Assembly: GCA_040751775.1 (NCBI GenBank)
Contig: JBFMGD010000046.1
Location: 1 to 23,431 of the forward strand
Direction of reading: 5' to 3'
Origin: JBFMGD01 sp040751775
GTDB taxonomy: Bacteria > Bacillota > Dethiobacteria > DTU022
DNA length: 23,431 nucleotides
In this document: in pieces, positions 1-6,883 of the stretch
Layout of the letters: the number at the start of each line of letters is the position of its first letter
Numbering within the stretch: position 1 is the stretch's first letter
The notes under the pieces: generated by a model
The model's input: the letters and a program-made list of their open reading frames with translations, nothing else
The model's database searches: none
What the model was told of the DNA's origin: nothing
Made by a program: the position numbers and the translations under genes

Positions 1-1
1 G

Positions 2-634
2 GCTTTCATGGAAGATATCCTGGACTTATACCAACAGCCTTATGATGAGGCGTATCCAGTCGTATGCATGGATGAAAAGCCTTATCAATTGCTGGATAAT
101 GCCAGAGCACCGATTCCGATGGAGCCTGGTCAACCGGAACGCCAGGATAGTGACTACGTTCGAAATGGGACCTGCAGTATATTTATTTTTACGGAGCCCC
201 TGGCAGGCCGGCGGCACGTAACAGTTTGCGAACGTCGAACCAAGATTGACTGGGCAAATCAGGTTCGGGATTTGCTGGATAACCATTACCCGAACGCTCG
301 AAAGATTCGTTTGGTAATGGATAACCTGAACACCCATTCAATTTCGTCACTATATGAGGCGTTCCCACCAGATGTTGCTCGAAGCCTGGTCAAGCGGCTG
401 GAGATTCACTATACACCAAAGCATGGTAGCTGGCTTAACATCGCTGAATTAGAACTTAGTGTAATGACCAGGCAATGCTTAAGTCGCAGGATTTCATCAA
501 TCACCTCTCTTCAAGCTGAACTATTAGCATGGGAGATCGAACGTAATCAAAAGCAAAAAGGTGTAGACTGGCAATTTACAACGGACGATGCTCGAATCAA
601 ATTAAAAAGGCTTTACCCGCAGTTTAAGAGTTGA
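2..634 (+). pseudogene. IS630-family transposase, C-terminal part (5' end beyond window)
   Basis: The reading frame is open to the left edge, so the first in-window methionine (position 8) need not be the start. The protein is the DDE catalytic half of an IS630/Tc1-like transposase. I see the three acidic positions: D22 in VVCMDEKPYQ, D105 in LVMDNLNTH and E147 in SWLNIAELEL (numbered from the methionine at 8). The end, around KLKRLYPQFKS, matches where these proteins usually stop. IS110-type coding sequence begins within a few bases of the stop codon, so this element either inserted into the IS110 gene or was joined to it by deletion. The N-terminal helix-turn-helix half would lie outside the window, and whether the gene is intact there cannot be judged. 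Confidence 0.85.
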
Positions 635-644
635 CAGTCTACTA

Positions 645-1083
645 GAGCTTCTCAATAGTATTCCCGGTGTAGGTCAAAGAACAGCCGAACTGTTATTAGC
701 CGAAATAGGGACTGACATGGATCGTTTTCCTACAAGCGCACATATTGCGTCATGGGCCGGAATGGTTCCAGGCAACAATGAGAGTGCCGGTAAACGAAAA
801 TCTGGCCGCACAAGAAAGGGTAATAAATATATACGAAGCGCTCTTGTCCAGTCAGCTCGCGCTGTAACACGTAAAGACAGTTATCTTTCGGCCCAGTATC
901 ATCGAATCGCTGCCCGCCGGGGAAAAAACCGTGCTGCAATTGCTGTTGGGCACAGTATATTGGTGATCGCTTATCACCTCCTGAAAAAGCATCAGCTCTA
1001 TACAGAATTAGGTGCTGATTATTTCGACAAGCGAAAATCCGCCAAAGTGGTAAAAGCGGCGGTAAAACGTATTGAGGCTCTAG
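645..1083 (+). pseudogene. IS110-family transposase, 3' segment (interrupted)
   Basis: The frame can be read from about 633 and gives SIPGVGQRTAELLLAEIG, followed by a SWAGMVPG block and KRKSGRTRKGNKYIRSALVQ. These are hallmarks of the C-terminal Transposase_20 domain of IS110/IS1111 transposases. The N-terminal RuvC-like DEDD half is absent, cut off by the IS630-type sequence on the left. On the right the protein reads RIEAL and then meets an early stop at 1086-1088, because an IS1634-type element begins at 1084. The missing tail (GYKVSIQSPEVA and stop) resumes at 2973. Only the methionine at 717 opens a countable ORF, but it is not a real start. The gene is non-functional in its present form. 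Confidence 0.88.
1080..1083. repeat. Left CTAG target-site duplication of the IS1634-type element
   Basis: CTAG here is repeated directly at 2969-2972. Keeping one copy and deleting 1084-2972 joins the IS110 frame as E-A-L-G-Y-K without shift or loss, which supports a 4-bp target duplication. Confidence 0.8.
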
Positions 1084-1180
1084 CGTGAGTTTACTACGCC
1101 AAACCGGCAAATGGCCGATTTACCTGGTTTTTTAAGGGGGTTATGTGTATACACTAAATTAAATTAACCCAATTAGCCTA

Positions 1181-1209
1181 TTGACAAAGGTCTACCAATA
1201 GGGTATAAA
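1181..1209 (+). promoter_or_regulatory. Promoter of the IS1634 transposase
   Basis: TTGACA at 1181-1186 and TATAAA at 1204-1209 are separated by 17 bp, close to the sigma-A consensus. The ATG at 1216 starts only 6 nt after the -10 box, so transcription would begin at or next to the start codon and the mRNA would be leaderless. No Shine-Dalgarno sequence precedes the ATG. Confidence 0.65.
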
Positions 1210-1215
1210 CTAAAT

Positions 1216-2877
1216 ATGGCGACAATACGAAGGGTCAAAGTCGGCAAGTATACATACTGGCAGATCATTGAATCCAGGCGGGTTAACGGCAAACCCAGAC
1301 CGGTCGTACTGAAGCATTTGGGCACGGCTGAACAACTACTGTATAAACTAAGCGAAGGCCCCTTGGAGCAAAAGATCAGCTCAGCTTCCCACGGCGCTGT
1401 TTACCTTCTTTTCAAAGCAGCCGAAGAGCTGGGGCTTGTAAACACCTTTGGCCGTTACTTCTCTTCCCAAAAGCGGGATGGTTTAAAGGTAGGCCAGTCC
1501 CTTTTGTTTGCGGCCATTCACCGGGCCGTCCGTCCCGGCAGCAAGAGATCTTTTACCTGGTGGGCCAAGCAAACCACCTTGCCCAAGATTGGCCGGTTTG
1601 ACCCGGCAAAGCTTACCAGCCAACATTTTTGGGACCAGATGGACACGGTGACAGATGAGCAGTTAGAGGCGGTCGAAAAAGAAATTACCGCAAAAATGAT
1701 GGATAAAGGCCTGATATCGCCAAAGCTTCTTTTTTACGATCTGACTAACTTCTACACCTATATCGACTCGGGCAATGAGCGTTCAACGCTTGCCCAAAGA
1801 GGGAGGAACAAGCAAAAGCGCCATGATTTAAGGCAGTTCGGCCTGGCCCAAGTGGTCACCAAGGAATTTTTAATTCCCGTATTGGCGGAAGTCTATGAAG
1901 GCAATACGACGGACAGTACTATATTTATCCCGTTTATCACCCGGCTAAGGGAAAAATTATCTGAGTTGAATATCAACATAGAAGAGTTAACCATCGTATT
2001 TGATAAAGGGGGCAATACGAAAAAAAACTTTGCCGAGCTTGACAAGCTTAAAATACCTTATGTGGCGTCTTTGACGCCTACCTATCACGAAGATCTTTTA
2101 AAGATCGATGTTTCTTTTTACCGGCCGGTAAAAATCGGGGAACATGAACTGCTTTGTTACCGGACAAAAAAGCAAGTATGGGGTAAAGAAAGAACCATTG
2201 TGATTTATTTAAGCGAAAAGCTGCGCCGGGGCCAATTAAACGGCTTAAAACAGGCTCTTGAGAAAAAGTACACAGAGCTGACAAAATTAAAGCAAAAACT
2301 AAACGCGCCCCGGGCCAGAAAGAAGAAGCGCGAAGAGATCGAGGCGGAAATTAAAAATATCCTTAAAGGGGAAAGAGGCGATTTATTAATCCGCTTCTCC
2401 ATTACAGAAATTAGCGAAGGGCGCTTTGATATTGATTGGGAGATAGACGATGCTAATTACCGCTTGGTTACCGAAAATATATTCGGCAAAAAGATATTGG
2501 TTACCGGTAGAGACAATTGGGCGGATGAGGATATCATCGCGGCATGCTTTGGCCAAAGCAGCATAGAGCGAGTGTTTAAGCACTTTAAAAACCCGTATCA
2601 TCACGCGGTCCATCCTCAGTTTCACTGGACCGATCAAAAGGTTAAGGTGCATACGTTTATTTGTTTAACCGCTTTGCTTTTGTCCCAGGCCCTTTGGAAG
2701 AAAGCGCGGGAAGCAGGATACAACTTTAGCATCGAAACGATGATTGACAAGCTGACCGAAGTCCGAAAGGTAGAGCTCGTTACGCTGACCGGCCTGAAAG
2801 GCAAACCGGCTAAGGAAACAAGGCTTGAAGATGTTGAGCCAGGGATATTGAGATTATACCAAGAATTGGATAAGTAG
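1216..2877 (+). CDS. IS1634-family transposase (IS4-like DDE)
   Basis: A 553-residue transposase, the usual length for this family. Candidate catalytic residues are D175 in LLFYDLTNFY, D263 in TIVFDKGGNTKKN and E451 in FGQSSIERVFKHFKNPYHHAVHP, the last being the YREK-like region of IS4-type enzymes. Between D263 and E451 lies a long lysine- and glutamate-rich, probably coiled-coil insertion (about residues 335-385). The ORF is uninterrupted. The ATG at 1216 is the only good start, although it has no ribosome site and sits just after a strong -10 box. The gene fills most of the element. Confidence 0.93.
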   Translation: MATIRRVKVGKYTYWQIIESRRVNGKPRPVVLKHLGTAEQLLYKLSEGPLEQKISSASHGAVYLLFKAAEELGLVNTFGRYFSSQKRDGLKVGQSLLFAAIHRAVRPGSKRSFTWWAKQTTLPKIGRFDPAKLTSQHFWDQMDTVTDEQLEAVEKEITAKMMDKGLISPKLLFYDLTNFYTYIDSGNERSTLAQRGRNKQKRHDLRQFGLAQVVTKEFLIPVLAEVYEGNTTDSTIFIPFITRLREKLSELNINIEELTIVFDKGGNTKKNFAELDKLKIPYVASLTPTYHEDLLKIDVSFYRPVKIGEHELLCYRTKKQVWGKERTIVIYLSEKLRRGQLNGLKQALEKKYTELTKLKQKLNAPRARKKKREEIEAEIKNILKGERGDLLIRFSITEISEGRFDIDWEIDDANYRLVTENIFGKKILVTGRDNWADEDIIAACFGQSSIERVFKHFKNPYHHAVHPQFHWTDQKVKVHTFICLTALLLSQALWKKAREAGYNFSIETMIDKLTEVRKVELVTLTGLKGKPAKETRLEDVEPGILRLYQELDK

Positions 2878-2905
2878 TGCTCTTTAGTATATACAAGCCA
2901 GATCG

Positions 2906-2948
2906 CCTGAAACCCCTTTATTATAAGGGTTTTTGGCGAATTTTCAGG
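2906..2948 (+). terminator. Hairpin terminator inside the IS right end
   Basis: CCTGAAA (2906-2912) pairs with TTTTCAGG (2941-2948). Inside it, an imperfect stem pairs ACCCCTTTA with TAAGGGTTT around a short loop, followed by TTTTT. It would stop transcription leaving the transposase gene and limit read-through into flanking DNA. Confidence 0.5.
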
Positions 2949-2968
2949 ATATGCGAAGTAAACTCACG

Positions 2969-2972
2969 CTAG
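2969..2972. repeat. Right CTAG target-site duplication
   Basis: Direct copy of the CTAG at 1080-1083, directly outside the right inverted repeat of the IS1634-type element. Confidence 0.8.
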
Positions 2973-3010
2973 GATACAAGGTTTCCATTCAATCACCAGA
3001 AGTGGCATAG
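2973..3010 (+). pseudogene. Detached C-terminal tail of the IS110-family transposase
   Basis: Joined after the G of CTAG, this stretch reads G-Y-K-V-S-I-Q-S-P-E-V-A-stop. That is the usual ending of IS110/IS1111 transposases after RIEAL. It therefore belongs to the segment at 645-1083 and was separated by the IS1634 insertion. Confidence 0.82.
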
Positions 3011-3186
3011 TTAATTTGACACGCTTTAGTTAATGAAAGTTGTCAAGTTGTCGAGCATGATAACCCCAGCAGCCCAGGAGCACTATTGTCTTTTCCGGCT
3101 CGGGTTTGGGCAAATTGCCTTGAATGAGTGGTTTGCTAATTTAAAACATCGCTTTTTCTTGCAAAAACAGGGTGCAACGCAAATGG
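3011..3186 (+). other. IS110 3' noncoding end and unassigned spacer
   Basis: I see no convincing gene here. A hairpin (TTGACA-cg-CTTT at 3016-3027 against AAAG-t-TGTCAA at 3036-3046) follows the transposase stop. The next stretch, including AGCAGCCCAGGAGCAC, may be the noncoding right end of the IS110-type element. In IS1111-group elements that end is where the bridge RNA is encoded; the assignment to this element is speculative. The outer boundary of the element is not visible to me. Confidence 0.3.
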
Positions 3187-3214
3187 CTCTTTGAAAAAAA
3201 CTCTTTGAAAAAAA
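3187..3214 (+). repeat. Tandem 14-bp repeat upstream of the lacI promoter
   Basis: CTCTTTGAAAAAAA occurs twice back to back (3187-3200 and 3201-3214) and begins a third time (CTCTT), merging into the -35 box TTGACA. The A-tracts recur about every 14 bp. It may be an UP-like or bent element, or simply slippage. Confidence 0.7.
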
Positions 3215-3217
3215 CTC

Positions 3218-3246
3218 TTGACATTCTCGTAAACGTTTAATAAACT
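3218..3246 (+). promoter_or_regulatory. Promoter of the LacI-family gene
   Basis: TTGACA (3218-3223), a 17-bp spacer, and TAAACT (3241-3246). The spacer contains a complete operator, so the regulator would block its own promoter. Confidence 0.7.
3230..3239. promoter_or_regulatory. LacI-family operator O1
   Basis: Perfect palindrome TAAACGTTTA between the -35 and -10 boxes. The AACGTT core is typical of LacI-family sites. A second identical copy lies 31 bp downstream, about three helical turns. Confidence 0.75.
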
Positions 3247-3260
3247 GAAAATAAAAATTT

Positions 3261-3270
3261 TAAACGTTTA
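3261..3270. promoter_or_regulatory. LacI-family operator O2
   Basis: Second perfect TAAACGTTTA, between the transcription start and the ribosome site (AAGGAG, 3274-3279). With its flanks (TTTTAAACGTTTACA) it also fits the CcpA cre consensus at 14 of 15 positions, so carbon catabolite control is an alternative or additional reading. Confidence 0.72.
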
Positions 3271-3286
3271 CAGAAGGAGTGCAACA

Positions 3287-4294
3287 GTGTCTGTAACCAT
3301 TAAAGATGTTGCCAAAATTGCAGGGGTATCATATGCTACCGTATCCAGGGCGCTGAACGGCCACCCCGAAATTAATGCTAATACAAAGCAACGTATTGTT
3401 CAAATAGCCAAGGAGATGGGGTATTCCCCCAATGCCATCGCCCGGGGCCTGGTTAAAAAGAACACCAATATGATCGGACTGCTGGTCCCCGACATCAGAA
3501 ACCCCTATTTCCCTGAAGTGGCTAGGGGGGTTGAAGATTTTGCTAATTCGGAGGGGATAAACGTTTTTCTTTGCAATACGAACTGGGAAGAAAAAAAGGA
3601 AATTATTTACATAAAAGCGCTGCGAGAGAAAAGGGTGGAAGGCCTCATTATTGCCCCGGTAACCGCCGTCTCCCACCAGAGAATTAAAGAAGAGAACTTG
3701 AAAATCCCCGTAGTGTATATCGGTAGTAAATCCGAAGACGATAATGAGAATTTTGTGATCCTCGATAACTTTAAAGCCGCCTTTACGGCTACAGAATACC
3801 TCATCGGGCTGGGGCATGACAATATCGCCTTCGTGGGGGGATTTGAGAGCTCCATCAGCAATACCGATCGGGTCAGGGGGTACCGGGAAGCTCTAAAAAA
3901 ACATAACCTGGAAAAAGAGATCAACCTGGTGAAAAGCAGCAGTTTTAAGCGCGAAAGCGGCTATGCTATTGCCCTTGAATTTATCAATGAAGGAAGGGTA
4001 CCATCCGGAATTTTGGCCGCAAACGATATCATCGCGCTGGGTGTGATTGAGGCCTTTGAAAACAACGGCTACACTGTCCCGGAGGATATATCGGTGATCG
4101 GATTCGACGATATCTCTTTTGCTTCGCTGCCGAAAATAAATTTGACAACCATAGCTCAGCCAAAATATCAGATGGGGGCGGCCGCAGCACAGATGCTCGT
4201 ACAAATGATCGGCTCCAGTGGTAATAAGGAAATAATGAACCACTATATCGTAGAACCAGAGTTGATTATCAGGGGAACCTGCCGGAAGAGGTAA
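3287..4294 (+). CDS. LacI/GalR-family transcriptional regulator
   Basis: 335 residues, the standard family length. The N-terminal helix-turn-helix spans about residues 3-24 (TIKDVAKIAGVSYATVSRAL). The hinge helix follows near 50-60, then a periplasmic-binding-protein-like ligand domain from LIGLLVPDIRNPYF onward. Translation starts at GTG 3287 with AAGGAG seven bases upstream. It is the first gene of the inositol-type cluster, runs in the same direction as all of it, and has two operators in its own promoter and one before the next gene. This points to an autoregulated local repressor. The inducer is unknown; inositol or a keto-inositol is a reasonable guess from the neighbours. Confidence 0.93.
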   Translation: MSVTIKDVAKIAGVSYATVSRALNGHPEINANTKQRIVQIAKEMGYSPNAIARGLVKKNTNMIGLLVPDIRNPYFPEVARGVEDFANSEGINVFLCNTNWEEKKEIIYIKALREKRVEGLIIAPVTAVSHQRIKEENLKIPVVYIGSKSEDDNENFVILDNFKAAFTATEYLIGLGHDNIAFVGGFESSISNTDRVRGYREALKKHNLEKEINLVKSSSFKRESGYAIALEFINEGRVPSGILAANDIIALGVIEAFENNGYTVPEDISVIGFDDISFASLPKINLTTIAQPKYQMGAAAAQMLVQMIGSSGNKEIMNHYIVEPELIIRGTCRKR

Positions 4295-4312
4295 AAAATT
4301 TGCCACTTAACG

Positions 4313-4322
4313 TAAACGTTTG
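4313..4322. promoter_or_regulatory. LacI/CcpA-type operator before the dehydrogenase gene
   Basis: TAAACGTTTG, differing from the lacI operators at one base. The longer stretch ACGTAAACGTTTGCA fits the CcpA cre consensus at 14 of 15 positions. A TATAAT box lies at 4335-4340. The operator covers the place of the -35 element, which is otherwise poor. Confidence 0.68.
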
Positions 4323-4334
4323 CAGTTGTCAGAT

Positions 4335-4340
4335 TATAAT
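4335..4340 (+). promoter_or_regulatory. Probable -10 box of the catabolic operon
   Basis: TATAAT with no good -35 hexamer 17 bp upstream, because the operator lies there. A ribosome site (TAGGAG, 4353-4358) and the ATG at 4367 follow. It would let the pathway genes be transcribed separately from the regulator. Confidence 0.5.
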
Positions 4341-4366
4341 AAAAATAGTAAGTAGGAGTGAACTAA

Positions 4367-5560
4367 ATGCAAGGGAAAATGCGAGGCGTAACATTGTTCG
4401 CGGACTGGGATCCAAAATCGGAATTTAAACTAGGACCGAAAGATATTGACAAAAAGCAAACGTACCTAGGCAGCAAGGTGTGGCGCAATCCGCGGATGGA
4501 AATTGTGGAATATGATATCCCGACCCCCGGGCCGGACGAAGTGTTAATCGAGGTGAAAGCCTGCGGAATCTGCGGGTCGGATGTACATATGGCGCAGCCG
4601 GACGACGACGGCTACATCTTCTACCCGGGGCTTACAGGTTTTCCCGCCATCCTGGGCCATGAACTGGCCGGGATGGTTGTGGATGCCGGGGCAAAAGCTA
4701 TCGACAAATGGACTAATAAACCGTATCAGGGCGGCGAACTTGTCTGCGCCGAGGAGATGATGTGGTGCGGCCAGTGCAAACCATGCGCCGACGGGTATCC
4801 GAATCACTGTGAAAGATTGGATGAAATCGGTTTTAATGTCCACGGCGCCTTTGCCAAATATATTGTGCTGCCGGCCAAGCTGCTGTGGAGTCTGGCACCG
4901 CTTCGGGAGCTATATAAAGGGGATGATATTTTTCTGGCGGGTAGCCTAGTTGAACCGACCAGCGTCGCCTATAATGCCGTTATCGAAAGAGGAGGCGGCA
5001 TTTGGCCCGGGGATAATGTTGTCATCTGCGGGGGCGGGCCGGTGGGGCTGGCGGCCTGCGCTATCTTGAAAAGACAGGGAGCGGCCCGGGTGATTCTGTC
5101 AGAGCCGGAAGAGGGAAGAGCAGCCCTTGGAACACAAATGGGGGCAGATTATATTGTGAACCCGCTGAAGGAAGACTTCCCTCAAAAAGTTTTGGAACTG
5201 ACAAATGGAATGGGTGCAAACCTTTATTTGGAAGCGACAGGTTTGCCGACGATTGTGTACCCGGGCATCGAGCAGATTATCTGGGAAGGCAGGACGCTGA
5301 ACAGCACAGTGGTGGTCGTAGCCAGGGCAGACGCGAAAATGCCGGTCACCGGTGAAGTTCTCCAGGTCCGAAGAGCCGGTATTATCGGGGCGCAGGGCCA
5401 CTCGGGGCACGGCACCTTCAGCCGGGTTATCGAATCCATGGGAGATAGCATGGATATGACCCCCCTGATTACAAAGAGAATTACCTTGGACGAAGTGCCT
5501 GAAAATATTATCATGCTCCGCACTGACCGCCAGGAGTGCAAGATAACCTGTATTTTATAG
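4367..5560 (+). CDS. iolM: Zinc-dependent dehydrogenase, scyllo-inosose 3-dehydrogenase (IolM) type
   Basis: 397-residue medium-chain alcohol dehydrogenase with TAGGAG before the ATG. Catalytic zinc site: C66/C69 in CGICGSDVH and H98-E99 in GHELAG. Structural zinc cysteines: C134, C137, C140 and C148. A Rossmann motif GGGPVGLAACAIL binds NAD(P). The N-terminal extension of about 40 residues (KMRGVTLFADWDPK...) and the overall sequence style match my memory of Thermotoga IolM (TM0412). That enzyme oxidises scyllo-inosose to a diketo-inositol that the following hydrolase opens. The next gene being IolN-like is the best support. Other polyol dehydrogenase activity cannot be excluded from sequence alone. 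Confidence 0.75.
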   Translation: MQGKMRGVTLFADWDPKSEFKLGPKDIDKKQTYLGSKVWRNPRMEIVEYDIPTPGPDEVLIEVKACGICGSDVHMAQPDDDGYIFYPGLTGFPAILGHELAGMVVDAGAKAIDKWTNKPYQGGELVCAEEMMWCGQCKPCADGYPNHCERLDEIGFNVHGAFAKYIVLPAKLLWSLAPLRELYKGDDIFLAGSLVEPTSVAYNAVIERGGGIWPGDNVVICGGGPVGLAACAILKRQGAARVILSEPEEGRAALGTQMGADYIVNPLKEDFPQKVLELTNGMGANLYLEATGLPTIVYPGIEQIIWEGRTLNSTVVVVARADAKMPVTGEVLQVRRAGIIGAQGHSGHGTFSRVIESMGDSMDMTPLITKRITLDEVPENIIMLRTDRQECKITCIL

Positions 5561-5635
5561 TGGCTTGATTTTAACTTTAAAGATTAAAAAGCTTCGAACA
5601 TGGTTTGTATCAGGTAGATTATAGGAGGTAAGAAC

Positions 5636-6754
5636 ATGGCAGATAAAGATAAGAGTTGGCTGTTTACAGGCAACCCCGCAATTAAATTCGAAGACAATAC
5701 AGTGGGAAGGCTGAAAAAAGAGCTGTGGGATATGACGGATGAAGAAATCGACCGGATACTGGAAGATTATGGCATACCCTCTGAATCTGAGCTGGGCAAA
5801 GCGGGGACCTACATTCAGAACACACCCAGGGTGCATGTAGTGGAAAAAAGAAGGAAGAACGACATCGTATTCGTACCCGTCGGATGCACGGAAAACCACG
5901 GCATGCATGCCAACAGCGGCCTCGATACCTTCATGGTTACGCAGATCCTGGAAGGGGTCAGGCGCTATACCAAAAAACAGGGCTGGGAAGTAAACCTGGC
6001 TTTTACCCCCCTCAACTACGGCGGGCACCCGTACCACCACGTCGGGATGCCGGGCACTGTGATTATGCCCGAAGAAGTGGTTAAAGAAACATTAATTTAT
6101 ACCATGCTGGGCCTCTGGAACGACGGGTTCAGAAAAATTATCCTCGTTAATAATCACGGCCACCTATGGATGTTGGAATCGGCCATCCACGAATTCATGA
6201 AGCGCTATCAACTCCCCGGTTTTTTTATGGTCATGGACTGGCACAGGGCTGTCAGGGAATTCTTCTATCCCACGGACCGGGAAGACAGCCTTGAAACTCA
6301 TTTTGTTCATGCGGATGAGAGTGAAACCTCCGTTGCTTTGCTGTTGTTTAAGGAAATGATCGACATGAGCGTGGTGGAGGATGCAGACGGAGAAGCTTTT
6401 TTGCCGGAAGGGCATTTTGACAAATCGGTTGATCCCTTCGGCCGGCCAAACAGGTGGTCGCAAGCAGAAGGGCACATGGCTATCGAGCGGGTCGCCACCC
6501 CGGAAGGGGTTGTGGGCAAACCCACCCTCTCCACGGCCAGAAAAGCCAAAAGGCCCATTGCCGCCATTCTCAAGTATCTCACGCTGCTGCATGACCAGAT
6601 CCTGGAAGCTTTCCCGGCAGGCACCGTGCCTCTTGTGGAAAAGGTGACGCTGCGCACGGCAAAAGAGATGGAGCCTTTCCTAAAAGAACCCCTTAGCGAA
6701 GGATGGAAATCGATCTATGAACTCCCCCCCATCGGTGTATTTACGAAACTGTAG
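5636..6754 (+). CDS. iolN: Creatininase-family hydrolase, 3-dehydro-scyllo-inosose hydrolase (IolN) type
   Basis: 372 residues starting at ATG 5636 behind a strong AGGAGGT. The creatininase fold motifs are present. Likely metal ligands are E86 and H88 in GCTENHGMHANSGLDT, D97, H174/H176 in NNHGHLW, and E228/E230 in HADESETS. The usual creatinine amidohydrolase is about 250 residues; the extra length is an N-terminal extension of about 75 residues and a longer C-terminus. In Thermotoga the IolN protein of this superfamily hydrolyses the ring of diketo-inositol to 5-keto-L-gluconate, and the gene is adjacent to iolM there too. Function is assigned from family plus context; creatininase itself makes no sense here. 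Confidence 0.72.
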   Translation: MADKDKSWLFTGNPAIKFEDNTVGRLKKELWDMTDEEIDRILEDYGIPSESELGKAGTYIQNTPRVHVVEKRRKNDIVFVPVGCTENHGMHANSGLDTFMVTQILEGVRRYTKKQGWEVNLAFTPLNYGGHPYHHVGMPGTVIMPEEVVKETLIYTMLGLWNDGFRKIILVNNHGHLWMLESAIHEFMKRYQLPGFFMVMDWHRAVREFFYPTDREDSLETHFVHADESETSVALLLFKEMIDMSVVEDADGEAFLPEGHFDKSVDPFGRPNRWSQAEGHMAIERVATPEGVVGKPTLSTARKAKRPIAAILKYLTLLHDQILEAFPAGTVPLVEKVTLRTAKEMEPFLKEPLSEGWKSIYELPPIGVFTKL

Positions 6755-6770
6755 CGATTGAGTTTATCGT

Positions 6771-6810
6771 CCCTGCAGCTTGCCGGGAAATGGCACCGAA
6801 GGCTGCAGGG
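6771..6810 (+). other. Intercistronic hairpin downstream of iolN-like gene
   Basis: CCCTGCAGC (6771-6779) and GCTGCAGGG (6802-6810) are perfect 9-bp arms. A smaller nested stem (TGCC at 6781-6784 with GGCA at 6792-6795) sits inside. No T-run follows, so it is not a classical terminator. It could protect the 3' end of the upstream mRNA. It lies at the edge of the AT-rich block. Confidence 0.55.
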
Positions 6811-6883
6811 TCAATGAATAAAGTCAAGCCGATAAAGAGTAGAGATTTTGAATACAGCAGTACCATGAGGAGTGAAAAGATTT

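Larger units (their letters stand above)
1084..2968 (+). mobile_element. Complete IS1634-type insertion sequence
   Basis: The element is 1885 bp. Its ends are inverted repeats: 1084-1099 reads CGTGAGTTTACTACGC and the complement of 2953-2968 reads CGTGAGTTTACTTCGC, matching at 15 of 16 positions. CTAG flanks both sides. It carries one transposase gene on the plus strand. A second, subterminal inverted pair lies inside (TGTATACACTAAA at 1146-1158 against TTTAGTATATACA at 2883-2895, 12 of 13 after complementing). It sits in the IS110-type transposase gene. Intact ends and an uninterrupted ORF suggest a recent insertion that may still be mobile. Confidence 0.88.
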
